Positions 26,222 through 36,025 of a stretch of DNA of 64,000 bases are shown in pieces. Both the position numbers and the translations under genes were made by a program. This DNA is from Borreliella andersonii (GTDB lineage: Bacteria > Spirochaetota > Spirochaetia > Borreliales > Borreliaceae), in the NCBI RefSeq assembly GCF_032595875.1, contig NZ_CP132457.1, positions 310,001 through 374,000 of the forward strand. The letters run 5' to 3'. A model generated the notes under the pieces. It made no database searches. It was given only the letters and a program-made list of their open reading frames with translations, and was not told the origin of the DNA. Each line of letters opens with the position of its first letter. Within the stretch, counting starts at the first letter, position 1.

Positions 26222-27847
26222 ATGCATTTTAATAAAACTAAAAAAATCGGTAAAAAATTTAAAATAGTAACACTAGTTATGCTTGCTGTATCTTTAATTG
26301 CATGCAGCAATAATTCAGAAAAAGAAAAACTGGCATTTAAAGTATACATAGGAGGAGCACCTTCATCACTTGACCCACATTTAGTAGATGAGACAATCGG
26401 AGCAAGAATTTTAGAACAAATATTCTCAGGGCTTTTGACATTAAATACCAAAACAGGAAAGCTAAAGCCCGGACTTGCTAAAAATTGGGAAGCTTCAAAA
26501 GATAAAAAAACATACCAATTTTATCTAAGAGACAATCTTGTTTGGAGTGATGGTGTTGAAATTACTGCTGAAGGGATAAGAAAATCTTTTTTAAGAATTT
26601 TAAATAAAGAAACAGGTTCCACACATGTTGACATGCTTAAATCAATAATAAAAAATGGACAAGAATACTTTGATGGCAAAGTATCTGATTCTGAACTTGG
26701 AATTAAGGCAATTGATAGCAAAACACTGGAAATAACACTCACATCTCCAAAGCCATATTTCCTTGAATTACTTCTACATCACACATTCATGCCAGTACCT
26801 ATTCACGTTATTGAAAAATATAAGAAAAATTGGACAAAACCTGAGCACATGGTTACTAGTGGTCCTTTTAAATTAAAAAAAAGATTACCTAATGAAAAAA
26901 TTATCTTTGAAAAAAACAAGCACTATTATAATGCAAAAGAAGTAGAGCTTGATGAGCTTATCTACATTACGTCTGATAATGATCTTACTGTGTACAATAT
27001 GTACAAAAACAACGAAGTTGATGCTATTTTCAACAGCATTCCACCGGATATTGTACATGAAATAAAACTACAAAATGATTATTATCAATACAAAAGCAAT
27101 GCAATTTATTTTTATTCATTTAATACAAAAATAAAACCTCTTGATGATGTTAGAGTCAGAGAAGCTTTAACGTTAGCTATTGACAGAGAAACTTTAACTT
27201 ACAAAGTGTTAAATGACGGTACAGTTCCTACAAGAGAAATAACCCCTGACCTTGAAAATTACAATTATGGTAAAAAATTAGCTTTATTTGATCCTGAAAA
27301 ATCCAAAAGGCTTTTAGCAAAAGCCGGATATCCTAACGGAAAAGGATTTCCAATGTTAACACTGAAATATAATACAAACGAAACTCATAAAAAAATTGCT
27401 GAATTTATTCAAAATCAATGGAAAAAAATTCTAAATATAAATCTTATGCTTACTAACGAAAATTGGCCTGTTCTTACCAACAGTAGAAATACGGGCAATT
27501 TTGAGATAATAAGAGTTGGACGTATTGGGGAATATTTAGATCCACACACATACTTCACTATATTCACAAGCGAAAATTCACAACTTGCATCATACGGATA
27601 TTCAAACCTAGAATTTGACAAACTCGTCAGAGAATCAGATTTTGAAAAAGATCCTATAAAAAGAAAACAACTGCTCAGAAAAGCGGAATCAATAATAATT
27701 GAAAAAGATTTTCCTGCCGCACCAATATACATATATTCCGGACACTATCTTTTTAGAAACGATAAATGGACCGGATGGAGTCCCAACGTATCAGAGGTTT
27801 ATTATCTTTCTGAATTAAAACCAATTAAAAATGCAAAACATAATTAA
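26222..27847 (+). CDS. oppA3: OppA3, oligopeptide-binding lipoprotein
   Basis: 541 residues, third OppA paralogue. The signal is longer than in the other two (basic MHFNKTKKIGKKFK before the hydrophobic core) and ends LIAC (Cys28). Family blocks: SSLDPHLVDETIGARILEQ, QFYLRDNLVWSDGVEITAEG, YFYSFNTKIKPLDDVRVREA and AKAGYPNGKGFPML. GGGGAAAAGG precedes the ATG. Set apart from oppA2 by a terminator and possibly its own promoter, which fits the reported independent expression of the oppA genes in Borrelia. A 14-bp hairpin follows in the 356-base gap before oppB. Confidence 0.95.
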   Translation: MHFNKTKKIGKKFKIVTLVMLAVSLIACSNNSEKEKLAFKVYIGGAPSSLDPHLVDETIGARILEQIFSGLLTLNTKTGKLKPGLAKNWEASKDKKTYQFYLRDNLVWSDGVEITAEGIRKSFLRILNKETGSTHVDMLKSIIKNGQEYFDGKVSDSELGIKAIDSKTLEITLTSPKPYFLELLLHHTFMPVPIHVIEKYKKNWTKPEHMVTSGPFKLKKRLPNEKIIFEKNKHYYNAKEVELDELIYITSDNDLTVYNMYKNNEVDAIFNSIPPDIVHEIKLQNDYYQYKSNAIYFYSFNTKIKPLDDVRVREALTLAIDRETLTYKVLNDGTVPTREITPDLENYNYGKKLALFDPEKSKRLLAKAGYPNGKGFPMLTLKYNTNETHKKIAEFIQNQWKKILNINLMLTNENWPVLTNSRNTGNFEIIRVGRIGEYLDPHTYFTIFTSENSQLASYGYSNLEFDKLVRESDFEKDPIKRKQLLRKAESIIIEKDFPAAPIYIYSGHYLFRNDKWTGWSPNVSEVYYLSELKPIKNAKHN

Positions 27848-27962
27848 TTACAAAAGGGGTTTAATATAAATTAAAAGAAATATTTAAGTTTAGTATAAAA
27901 GCAAAGCTAACTAAATGTCGATTAAGATAATAGCTTTGTTTAAAGCAAAAATAAATAAATAA

Positions 27963-28003
27963 TGTGTAAGATTCTATAATAATTTTACTTAGAATCTTAC
28001 ACA
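27963..28003 (+). other. 14-bp hairpin between oppA3 and oppB
   Basis: The arms 27963-27976 and 27990-28003 are perfectly complementary (TGTGTAAGATTCTA and its complement) around a 13-base loop. On the plus strand it is followed by A residues, not T, so it is not a classical terminator for oppA3. It sits about 115 bases past the oppA3 stop and 125 bases before the oppB promoter candidate. Confidence 0.6.
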
Positions 28004-28128
28004 AAAAAAATTAAAATGATAAATTTTTAAATAAAAAATTAAAAACAAAAAATAAATTTTATTGAAAATTTATTTATTCGTTATAATACAAGTAACCTTC
28101 TATTCTATCAAAAATTATCAACTATAAC

Positions 28129-28159
28129 TTGAAAAACAACAAAGACTATATGATATAAT
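28129..28159 (+). promoter_or_regulatory. Predicted promoter of oppBCDF with extended -10
   Basis: TTGAAA at 28129-28134 and TGATATAAT at 28151-28159 form a promoter with a perfect -10 (28154-28159) and the TGn extension; the spacer is 19 bases. Transcription would start near 28166, about 38 bases before the oppB ATG. A second TATAAT lies at 28082-28087 with TTATTG 17 bases upstream. Either implies that the permease genes can be expressed apart from the oppA genes. Confidence 0.6.
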
Positions 28160-28203
28160 TGACTAATATATAAGTATCAATACCTATTTACAAAGGAGCA
28201 AAA

Positions 28204-29124
28204 ATGTTAAAGTTTACTTTAAAAAAAATAATAGGAATAATACCAACTTTGCTGGTAATAATTTTTTTATGCTTTTTTGTAATGAGAATGGCTCCTGGAA
28301 GTCCATTTGATTCTGAAAAACCTATTGATCCTCAAGTAAAAGCAAGATTAATGGAAAAATATCACCTTGACAAACCTTTTTATATTCAAGCTTTTTATTA
28401 CATTTCAAATGCCCTCAAAGGAGACTTAGGACCTTCTTTGAAAAAGAAAGACCTTACAGTTAATCAATACATAAAATTGGGATTCCCAAAATCACTTACA
28501 CTAGGAGTAATATCCCTTATTATATCACTATCAATAGGAATACCAATAGGTATATTAGCTGCTATTTATAAAAATACTTATGTGGATTATATAATAACAT
28601 CAATAGCAATATTAGGGATTTCAATACCACTATTCGTAATAGGGCCAATTTTGCAATACTTTTTTGCAATTAAATGGGGTTTGGTTTACACCTCTGGATG
28701 GATTACAGAAAGAGGGGGATTTTCAAATTTAATTCTACCCATAATAACTCTTAGTATGCCTAATATAGCTATTTTCGCAAGAATAATCAGAGGATCAATG
28801 CTAGAAATAATACAGAGCGACTTTATAAGAACTGCACGTGCAAAAGGGCTAAGCTTCAAAAAGATAGTTATAAAGCACATGCTAAGAGGAGCAATGTTGC
28901 CCGTAGTAAGCTACATAGGCCCAGCATTTGCTGCCATAATATCTGGAAGCGTAGTTATTGAAAAAATATTTAGAATTGCCGGAATGGGAATGTTTATAAC
29001 AGAATCCGCACTAAACAGAGATTACCCAGTATTAATGGGAGGATTGTTAGTATATTCAATAATACTACTTATTTCTATATTAATATCAGATATTATATAT
29101 AAAATGTTAGATCCAAGAGTATAA
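28204..29124 (+). CDS. oppB: OppB, oligopeptide ABC permease subunit
   Basis: 306 residues with six membrane helices. First helix FTLKKIIGIIPTLLVIIFLC, then the periplasmic loop MRMAPGSPFDSEKPIDPQ typical of OppB/DppB. The EAA coupling loop reads IRTARAKGLSFKKIVIKHML, which contacts the ATPases. AAAGGAGC lies before the ATG. It forms the membrane channel with OppC, and the oppB-C-D-F genes follow each other with gaps of 0-13 bases. Borrelia depends on peptide import because it lacks amino-acid biosynthesis (established). Confidence 0.97.
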   Translation: MLKFTLKKIIGIIPTLLVIIFLCFFVMRMAPGSPFDSEKPIDPQVKARLMEKYHLDKPFYIQAFYYISNALKGDLGPSLKKKDLTVNQYIKLGFPKSLTLGVISLIISLSIGIPIGILAAIYKNTYVDYIITSIAILGISIPLFVIGPILQYFFAIKWGLVYTSGWITERGGFSNLILPIITLSMPNIAIFARIIRGSMLEIIQSDFIRTARAKGLSFKKIVIKHMLRGAMLPVVSYIGPAFAAIISGSVVIEKIFRIAGMGMFITESALNRDYPVLMGGLLVYSIILLISILISDIIYKMLDPRV

Positions 29125-29136
29125 AGGAAAACCAAA

Positions 29137-30186
29137 ATGAATAGCCTTGAAAAACAAAATGAGAAAAACAATTCTAAACTCGAAAGAAGAGCTTGGTCAA
29201 GATTTAAAGAAAATAAACTCGCATTTGGCAGTCTTTTTGTTATTGGATTTTACATCTCAATTGCCATTCTACAGCCAATACTACCAATTTATAAATACCA
29301 TACTCAAATAGTAGAACATTCTGATTTACCACCATCTTTCCAAGCTGCTGGAGAACTCTGGTATAACAAAGAAAAAAAATTTATTGAAAAATTAGCAAAA
29401 AAAGAAAAAAGAGAAATAAACGAAGAAGAATTAAAAAAACTCGAAGACATAAAAAGAAAAATAGAAAATGAAGTTCAAATAATAGATAAAAAGGAAGTAA
29501 AAATACATAAAAGAGTATATTTGCTAGGTACAGACAATCTTGGAAGAGATTTGCTTGCAAGATTAATACAAGGCAGCCAAATTTCTCTTTCTGTAGGATT
29601 CATTGGAGCTTTTTTGTCTATGATAATAGGGACTATCCTGGGATCAATAGCAGGATTTTTTGGGGGACTACCTGACAAAATAATAACTAAAACAATCGAA
29701 ATTCTTTATGTATTGCCCTATTTGCTTATTGTAATAATACTAATGGCAATAATGGAAAGAAGTATAATAGGATTATTCATAGCACTTGCATTTGTATCGT
29801 GGTTAACAGTGGCTCGAGTTGTACGAGGCCAAGTACAATCACTATCAAGTTTAGAATTTATACAAGCAGCCAAAACACTAGGTGCAACAAATCAAAGAAT
29901 AATCTTAAAACACTTAATCCCTAATAGCATTGGAATGATAGTTATATTCACAACAATAAGGGTTCCAAGCTTTATTATGGCTGAAGCATTTTTATCCTTT
30001 TTGGGACTTGGAATTTCAGCTCCAATGACAAGCTGGGGAGAATTAGTGCAAAATGGAATTGCTACATTTGTTGAATATCCATGGAAAGTTTTTATTCCAG
30101 CTATAGTTATGACAATATTTCTATTATTTATGAACTTTTTGGGTGATGGACTAAGGGATGCTTTTGATCCAAAAGACAGTATCTAA
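29137..30186 (+). CDS. oppC: OppC, oligopeptide ABC permease subunit
   Basis: 349 residues, longer than typical OppC (about 300). After the first helix (LAFGSLFVIGFYISIAIL) there is a charged periplasmic loop of roughly 85 residues rich in Lys and Glu, for example EKLAKKEKREINEEELKK, which accounts for the extra length. This is followed by LLGTDNLGRDLLARLIQGSQ (the OppC/DppC signature) and the EAA loop FIQAAKTLGATNQRIILKHL. AAAGGA precedes the ATG. Partner of OppB in the membrane. The long charged loop may help dock the three different OppA proteins (inference). Confidence 0.97.
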   Translation: MNSLEKQNEKNNSKLERRAWSRFKENKLAFGSLFVIGFYISIAILQPILPIYKYHTQIVEHSDLPPSFQAAGELWYNKEKKFIEKLAKKEKREINEEELKKLEDIKRKIENEVQIIDKKEVKIHKRVYLLGTDNLGRDLLARLIQGSQISLSVGFIGAFLSMIIGTILGSIAGFFGGLPDKIITKTIEILYVLPYLLIVIILMAIMERSIIGLFIALAFVSWLTVARVVRGQVQSLSSLEFIQAAKTLGATNQRIILKHLIPNSIGMIVIFTTIRVPSFIMAEAFLSFLGLGISAPMTSWGELVQNGIATFVEYPWKVFIPAIVMTIFLLFMNFLGDGLRDAFDPKDSI

Positions 30187-30199
30187 AAGGAGCAATTGA

Positions 30200-31072
30200 A
30201 TGGAAAAAGAAAATATATTGGAAATAAAAAACCTAACAGTTGAATTTAGATTAAAACATACAACAATTCATCCCGTAAGTAATGTTAACCTATCTGTAAA
30301 AAGAGGAGAAATTAGAGCTATTGTTGGAGAATCTGGAAGTGGAAAATCCGTAACAAGTATGGCTATTTTAAAATTATTACCAGAACTTACAACAGTATAT
30401 AAAAGTGGAGAAATACTATTTGAAAATCAAGACCTGCTAAAACTTAGCGAAAAAGAACTTTTAAAAATCAGAGGGAATAAAATATCAATGATATTTCAAG
30501 ACCCAATGACTTCATTAAACCCATTTTTAAGAATATCAACCCAACTTGAAGAAACAATAATCTTGCACCAAGGATTAGGAAAAAAAGAAGCCAAAGAAAA
30601 AGCAATAGAAATGTTAAAAACTGTTGGCGTTGTAAATGCAGAAGAGAGAATAAAACATTTCCCACATCAATTTTCAGGAGGAATGAGGCAAAGAGTTATG
30701 ATTGCCATGGCCCTTAGCTGTCATCCATCTTTACTAATAGCAGATGAGCCGACAACAGCCCTTGATGTTACCATCCAAGAGCAAATATTATTATTAATCA
30801 AAAACCTATCTAAGAAATTCAATACTTCTACCATATTTATAACTCACGATCTTGCGGTTGTTGCTGAAATTTGTGATACAGTATCTGTAATGTATCAAGG
30901 AAAAATTGTAGAAGAAGGAACAGTAGAGGAAATATTTAACAATCCTAAACATCCTTACACCATTGGACTTTTAAAATCAATTCTTACGCTAGAACACGAT
31001 CCAGATAAAAAACTTTATTCAATAAAAGAAAACCCCATAAAAATCACAAAAACCAGTACCGAGGAGCTTTAA
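30200..31072 (+). CDS. oppD: OppD, oligopeptide ABC ATPase, without the cysteine-rich tail
   Basis: 290 residues. Walker A GESGSGKSVTS, Q-loop MIFQDPMTSLNPF, signature FSGGMRQRVMIAMAL, Walker B LLIADEPTTALDV, and ITHDLAVVAE with the switch His. The peptide-transporter block NPKHPYTIGLLKSIL is present, but the chain ends about 30 residues later without the GCxFxPRC...C cysteines that most OppD/DppD proteins carry. It is thus shorter than the usual 320-340. AAAGGAG precedes the ATG. Functions as a heterodimer with OppF. Loss of the cysteines fits an organism reported to do without iron. Confidence 0.96.
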   Translation: MEKENILEIKNLTVEFRLKHTTIHPVSNVNLSVKRGEIRAIVGESGSGKSVTSMAILKLLPELTTVYKSGEILFENQDLLKLSEKELLKIRGNKISMIFQDPMTSLNPFLRISTQLEETIILHQGLGKKEAKEKAIEMLKTVGVVNAEERIKHFPHQFSGGMRQRVMIAMALSCHPSLLIADEPTTALDVTIQEQILLLIKNLSKKFNTSTIFITHDLAVVAEICDTVSVMYQGKIVEEGTVEEIFNNPKHPYTIGLLKSILTLEHDPDKKLYSIKENPIKITKTSTEEL

Positions 31073-32044
31073 ATGAGCAATAAAAAAGAAATAATTCTTA
31101 AAGTAGAAAACTTAATGCAAACATTCACAACAGGAGAAGATTTTTTATTTTGGAAAAACAAGCAAAAAGTAAATGCGGTAAACAATGTTAGCTTTGAAGT
31201 TGAAAAAAATAAAACCTTGGGACTCGTAGGAGAATCTGGTTGCGGCAAATCTACCACCCTTCGCTCAATAATGCAGCTTTACACACCAACTTCTGGAAAT
31301 ATTTACTTTAACGGAAAAAACATAACTAAACTTTCAAAAAAAGAACTCTTAAAAACAAAAAAAGATATGCAAATGGTATTCCAAGATCCTCATACTTCGC
31401 TTGATCCAAGAATGACAATAAAGGAAATAATAGCAGAACCACTAGAAATATATAATGAAAATAAAATTCTTCCAAAAACAAAACAAGAAATAGAACAAAG
31501 GGTAAACGAACTAACAGATATTGTAGGATTACATAAAAGTATGTTAACCAGATATCCTCATGAATTTTCAGGAGGACAAAGACAAAGAATAGGAATTGCT
31601 AGAGCACTAGCTTTAAATCCTAAGCTTCTGCTTTTAGACGAAGCAGTTTCTGCGCTTGATGTATCAATCAGAGCTCAAATTTTAAATCTCTTAAAAACCC
31701 TGCAAAAAGAATTCAATTTGTCTTATTTATTTATTTCTCACGATCTTGCTGTAGTAAAATATATGAGTGATAAAATTGCTGTAATGTACCTTGGAGTTAT
31801 CCTAGAACTTGCACCCAGAGAAACACTATTTTCAAACCCAATTCATCCATACACTAAGATGCTAATAGCATCAATTCCTGAAATCAACCCCGAAAAAAGA
31901 AAAAATAAAAATATAAAACTAGACGAACAAACTCTAGCAAACATTAGAAAAATTCATTTATCAACCCAAGTACACCCAAAACTAGAAGAAGTAGAAAAAG
32001 ATCACTTTGTATCTAAGTACCTTTTTGATGAAATGAATAGGTAA
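31073..32044 (+). CDS. oppF: OppF, oligopeptide ABC ATPase
   Basis: 323 residues. Walker A GESGCGKSTT, Q-loop MVFQDPHTSLDPRM, signature FSGGQRQRIGIARAL, Walker B LLLLDEAVSALDVS (Ala in place of the common Pro after DE) and ISHDLAVVKY. It has HPYTKMLIASIPE of the peptide family but, like OppD here, lacks the C-terminal Cys cluster; the tail is instead Lys/Glu-rich. The ATG directly follows the oppD stop, and GAGGAGC in the end of oppD is its ribosome site. The gene converges on bb0336 with 14 bases between stops and no evident terminator. Confidence 0.96.
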   Translation: MSNKKEIILKVENLMQTFTTGEDFLFWKNKQKVNAVNNVSFEVEKNKTLGLVGESGCGKSTTLRSIMQLYTPTSGNIYFNGKNITKLSKKELLKTKKDMQMVFQDPHTSLDPRMTIKEIIAEPLEIYNENKILPKTKQEIEQRVNELTDIVGLHKSMLTRYPHEFSGGQRQRIGIARALALNPKLLLLDEAVSALDVSIRAQILNLLKTLQKEFNLSYLFISHDLAVVKYMSDKIAVMYLGVILELAPRETLFSNPIHPYTKMLIASIPEINPEKRKNKNIKLDEQTLANIRKIHLSTQVHPKLEEVEKDHFVSKYLFDEMNR

Positions 32045-32058
32045 ATGAATTTAAAAGC

Positions 32059-32814
32059 TTATTTATGGTCAAAATAAGAAACTTCAAAATCTATTTTATT
32101 ATCAATTCCCTCAACAAAGTATAAATTAATTCTATTAACATTATTTTTATCTATTACTTTGTTACCAGAATCAATAAAATAATAATAAATCCTATCTTTG
32201 GGTAAATTTTTAAGCTTAATAGTATAAATTCCTTTATTGTCTTCCTTCTCAATAAGCCTATTTAAAAAAGGATTAAAATTATTAAAACTACCAGCTATTG
32301 TAACTATTTGTCCAGGACGACCTATATAAAAAATTTCAACCTCATTGTTATCATATGACTGTATTGGATTTCTCAAAGAAATATAGCTGGACTTTTCTTT
32401 AGCAACCTCAATTTTAGAAAATGGGATTAAATCCTCATTATAAACTACATTTTTATTATACTCATCATTAGTCCAAACACCATCTACAATAAGCCTATAT
32501 TCTATATTGTTTGTGCCATGAGGAAGATTAACTTTAACAAAAAAAACTCCATGCTCATTTTTTTTGAATAAATACTTCTTAGAATACTGATCAAAGCCAA
32601 AAGCAGCAAAAATTTTTCTAATCTCCTTATTGGGAGGATAAAACAACAATATACGATTGGAATCAACCATAGGTTCAAGATTGTCTTTTCTTGTTGAAAC
32701 TTCTAAAAACTCATTTAAACTTAAATCAAAATCATAAATTAAATAATCATTTGAAAAAAGATCATTAACACACAAAGCTACAAAAACCAATAAATACAAA
32801 CACCTTTCTTTCAT
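32059..32814 (-). CDS. P26 (BB0336), exported protein with two CBM48-like beta domains
   Basis: 251 residues. N-terminus MKERCLYLLVFVALCVNDLF is a signal peptide; Cys15 in VALC could be a lipobox, although Leu before Cys is unusual. The mature part looks like two tandem E-set/CBM48 (glycogen-binding) units. The first is around residues 50-125 and includes NNIEYRLIVDGVWTNDEYNK. The second, around 150-235, includes IVTIAGSFNNFNPF and IYYYFIDSGNKVIDKNN, matching the GSFNxW and Y-x-F-x-x-DG-x-W-x-x-D pattern of the family. Known in Borrelia only as P26. Borrelia has no known glycogen metabolism, so the ligand is unclear. Confidence 0.75.
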   Translation of the reverse strand: MKERCLYLLVFVALCVNDLFSNDYLIYDFDLSLNEFLEVSTRKDNLEPMVDSNRILLFYPPNKEIRKIFAAFGFDQYSKKYLFKKNEHGVFFVKVNLPHGTNNIEYRLIVDGVWTNDEYNKNVVYNEDLIPFSKIEVAKEKSSYISLRNPIQSYDNNEVEIFYIGRPGQIVTIAGSFNNFNPFLNRLIEKEDNKGIYTIKLKNLPKDRIYYYFIDSGNKVIDKNNVNRINLYFVEGIDNKIDFEVSYFDHK

Positions 32815-32911
32815 AGATTACATGCAAAATTCACAATATAATTCTTTTGACAAGATACTACACATTTAAACTTTTTAACATTATACTAAAAACATACATT
32901 AAAGTAAATAA

Positions 32912-34228
<1,317 letters not shown>

Positions 34229-34231
<3 letters not shown>

Positions 34232-34260
34232 ATCAAATCCCTGAAAAGGGATTTGATTTA
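34229..34260. terminator. Bidirectional terminator between eno and rpsI
   Basis: Arms 34229-34241 and 34248-34260 form a 13-bp perfect stem with the loop TGAAAA; the left arm includes the eno stop codon. On the minus strand the stem is followed by TTTTTGTTT, a good U-tract, so it can also end the long leftward run that finishes with rpsI. Confidence 0.85.
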
Positions 34261-34293
34261 TTGAAATAAAAATATAATATATATAAAATAAAA

Positions 34294-34704
34294 TTATCTT
34301 TTGGAAAATTGAAAACTTTTCCGTGCTTTTTTCTGCCCAAATTTTTTACGTTCAACCTTTCTTGAATCTCTTGTTAAAAACCCATTAGATCTCAAAATCA
34401 TCTTATTAGATTCATCAAGTCCAAAAAGAGCTCTTGAAATGCCGTGCCTTATTGCCCCTGATTGACCCGAAATCCCTCCCCCATAAACATTAATATAAAG
34501 ATCATATTTTCCAAGTGTATTTGTCAAAACCAAAGGAGATAAAGCCATTGTTCTTAAATTTTCAAGTTGGATGTAAGAGTCAAAGTCTCTATTATTTATT
34601 TTGATATTACCACTACCCTCTCTAATGTAAACTCTAGCAACAGAAGATTTCCTCCTACCAGTTCCCATTGACAAATTGACATTGCTAAAATTCGATTTTT
34701 TCAT
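34294..34704 (-). CDS. rpsI: 30S ribosomal protein S9
   Basis: 136 residues with all S9 landmarks: [19 protein letters not shown] near the start, [20 protein letters not shown] in the middle, and the C-terminal [12 protein letters not shown] tail whose last Arg reaches the P-site tRNA. It lies 19 bases after rplM on the same strand, the standard rplM-rpsI pair. The N-terminus carries about ten extra residues before the conserved block. Last gene of a long leftward run. Confidence 0.97.
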   Translation of the reverse strand: MKKSNFSNVNLSMGTGRRKSSVARVYIREGSGNIKINNRDFDSYIQLENLRTMALSPLVLTNTLGKYDLYINVYGGGISGQSGAIRHGISRALFGLDESNKMILRSNGFLTRDSRKVERKKFGQKKARKSFQFSKR

Positions 34705-34723
34705 TTTACCTCTCTAAATTAGC

Positions 34724-35164
34724 TTACAGCTTTATAGGATTTTGAGCTTTAAGAGTATACTCTGAACCAGGAAATACTTTTAAATTTCTAAAAAGACCAC
34801 GCCCCAAAGGACCTTTTGGTAACATGCCTTTAATAGCAATCTCAAGGGGCGCACAAGGCCTTCTCTCTGACAATGTTCTAAAAGTGTCAGAATAAAGACC
34901 TCCCGGATATCTTGAATGCCTATAATAAAGTTTTTGTTGGTACTTTTTCCCCGTTAGCTTAACTTTAGAAGCATTAATAACAATAACATTATCACCTAAA
35001 TCTTGATGGGGAGTATAATAAGCTTTATGTTTGCCTCTTAAAATTTTAACAACATCCACAGCAACTTTACCTAAAATTCTATCTGCTGCATCAATCACAT
35101 ACCATTTTTTCTCAACAGCCTTTGGCTTGATCCAAATCGTAAAATTATTGGTTATTTTATTCAT
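34724..35164 (-). CDS. rplM: 50S ribosomal protein L13
   Basis: 146 residues. Conserved blocks: WYVIDAADRILGKVAVDV, GDNVIVINASKVKLTGKK, YRHSRYPGGLYS and IKGMLPKGPLGRGLFRNLKV. Standard partner of rpsI directly downstream. It starts 51 bases after the aminotransferase-like gene ends, so it may share that transcript or use its own promoter in the gap. No unusual features. Confidence 0.97.
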   Translation of the reverse strand: MNKITNNFTIWIKPKAVEKKWYVIDAADRILGKVAVDVVKILRGKHKAYYTPHQDLGDNVIVINASKVKLTGKKYQQKLYYRHSRYPGGLYSDTFRTLSERRPCAPLEIAIKGMLPKGPLGRGLFRNLKVFPGSEYTLKAQNPIKL

Positions 35165-35215
35165 AATAACGCATTACCCTTACTATAATTTTATGCATAA
35201 ATCTCATTCATTGTA

Positions 35216-36025
35216 TTATTTGTAAGGATCACTGTCAAGTCCATCAATAAACTTATTTTTAAGAGCAAAACAAATTTTTTTAAAATTATCCAGATCTCCT
35301 TTGGAAAACTTCAAGGGAACAATAGATGGAATGCCAAAATTTGGACTAATTAAATACCCAAATTTGAGAAATTCATTAAAAATTTCAGCATGATAACAAG
35401 CATCATAAAGAGGAAACATATACCTATCAGTTATTCTAAACAAAGATGTGGCAAAAGAATTAAAATCAATACCGATATTTTTTCTATAAAATAACAGTTT
35501 GCTCAATGTGTGTCTAGCTAAAGATAAAGTTACAGCATCAAAATTATCCTTAAATTCTATTTTTCTAGAAAGATTATCCATAACAACAATACTAACAGAC
35601 ATAAAATCAGGCAAAGGAATATTGAAAATCATAGGATACTTAATATTGCTAAATCCTACTCTAAACTCATATATTCCTTCTTCTTTTTCCCAGGGCATAA
35701 AAAATTTATTTTCACCAGTTAAAGATAATAAAAATTCTTTTGCATCTTTTTCTAGTTTAAAAATATAAACAGACCCCGCCTCCTTAAAAAAAGTAAATAC
35801 CAAATTGATAAACTGATTTTTAAAAACAGAAGGATAAGGAGATATCAAGCCCCTTGACATAGTTTGTTTAAAAAGGCGATTCAAACCTTGAACCCTATAA
35901 CCTAAAAAATTTTTTCCACCATTTAAATATAAATCTAAATATCTCTTACCATAAATATCATAAAGATAAAAAAATCTTGCCCTTTTAATCACTGGCAAAT
36001 TATTTATTAAAGACAAATCATGCAT
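35216..36025 (-). CDS. Shortened class III aminotransferase-like protein, probably not PLP-dependent
   Basis: 269 residues. The N-terminus IKRARFFYLYDIYGKRYLDL followed by GYRVQGLNRLFKQTMSRGL aligns with the start of glutamate-1-semialdehyde aminotransferases and relatives (RAxGxYLYDxDGxxYxD...LGH). The last 60 residues (FNEFLKFGYLISPNFGIPS, then FSKGDLDNFKKICFALK) match their C-terminal small domain. The roughly 150 residues that normally hold the PLP lysine, the Asp of the cofactor site and the glycine-rich loops are condensed, and no lysine motif is visible. It overlaps gatB by 8 bases and is cotranscribed with gatCAB and rplM. Function unknown; by order BB0340. Confidence 0.7.
   Translation of the reverse strand: MHDLSLINNLPVIKRARFFYLYDIYGKRYLDLYLNGGKNFLGYRVQGLNRLFKQTMSRGLISPYPSVFKNQFINLVFTFFKEAGSVYIFKLEKDAKEFLLSLTGENKFFMPWEKEEGIYEFRVGFSNIKYPMIFNIPLPDFMSVSIVVMDNLSRKIEFKDNFDAVTLSLARHTLSKLLFYRKNIGIDFNSFATSLFRITDRYMFPLYDACYHAEIFNEFLKFGYLISPNFGIPSIVPLKFSKGDLDNFKKICFALKNKFIDGLDSDPYK

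Noticed and set aside
22813..27847. Tandem oppA genes as recent duplicates or pseudogenes
   Set aside because: All three are full length with intact lipoboxes and clearly diverged in sequence, so they are old functional paralogues.
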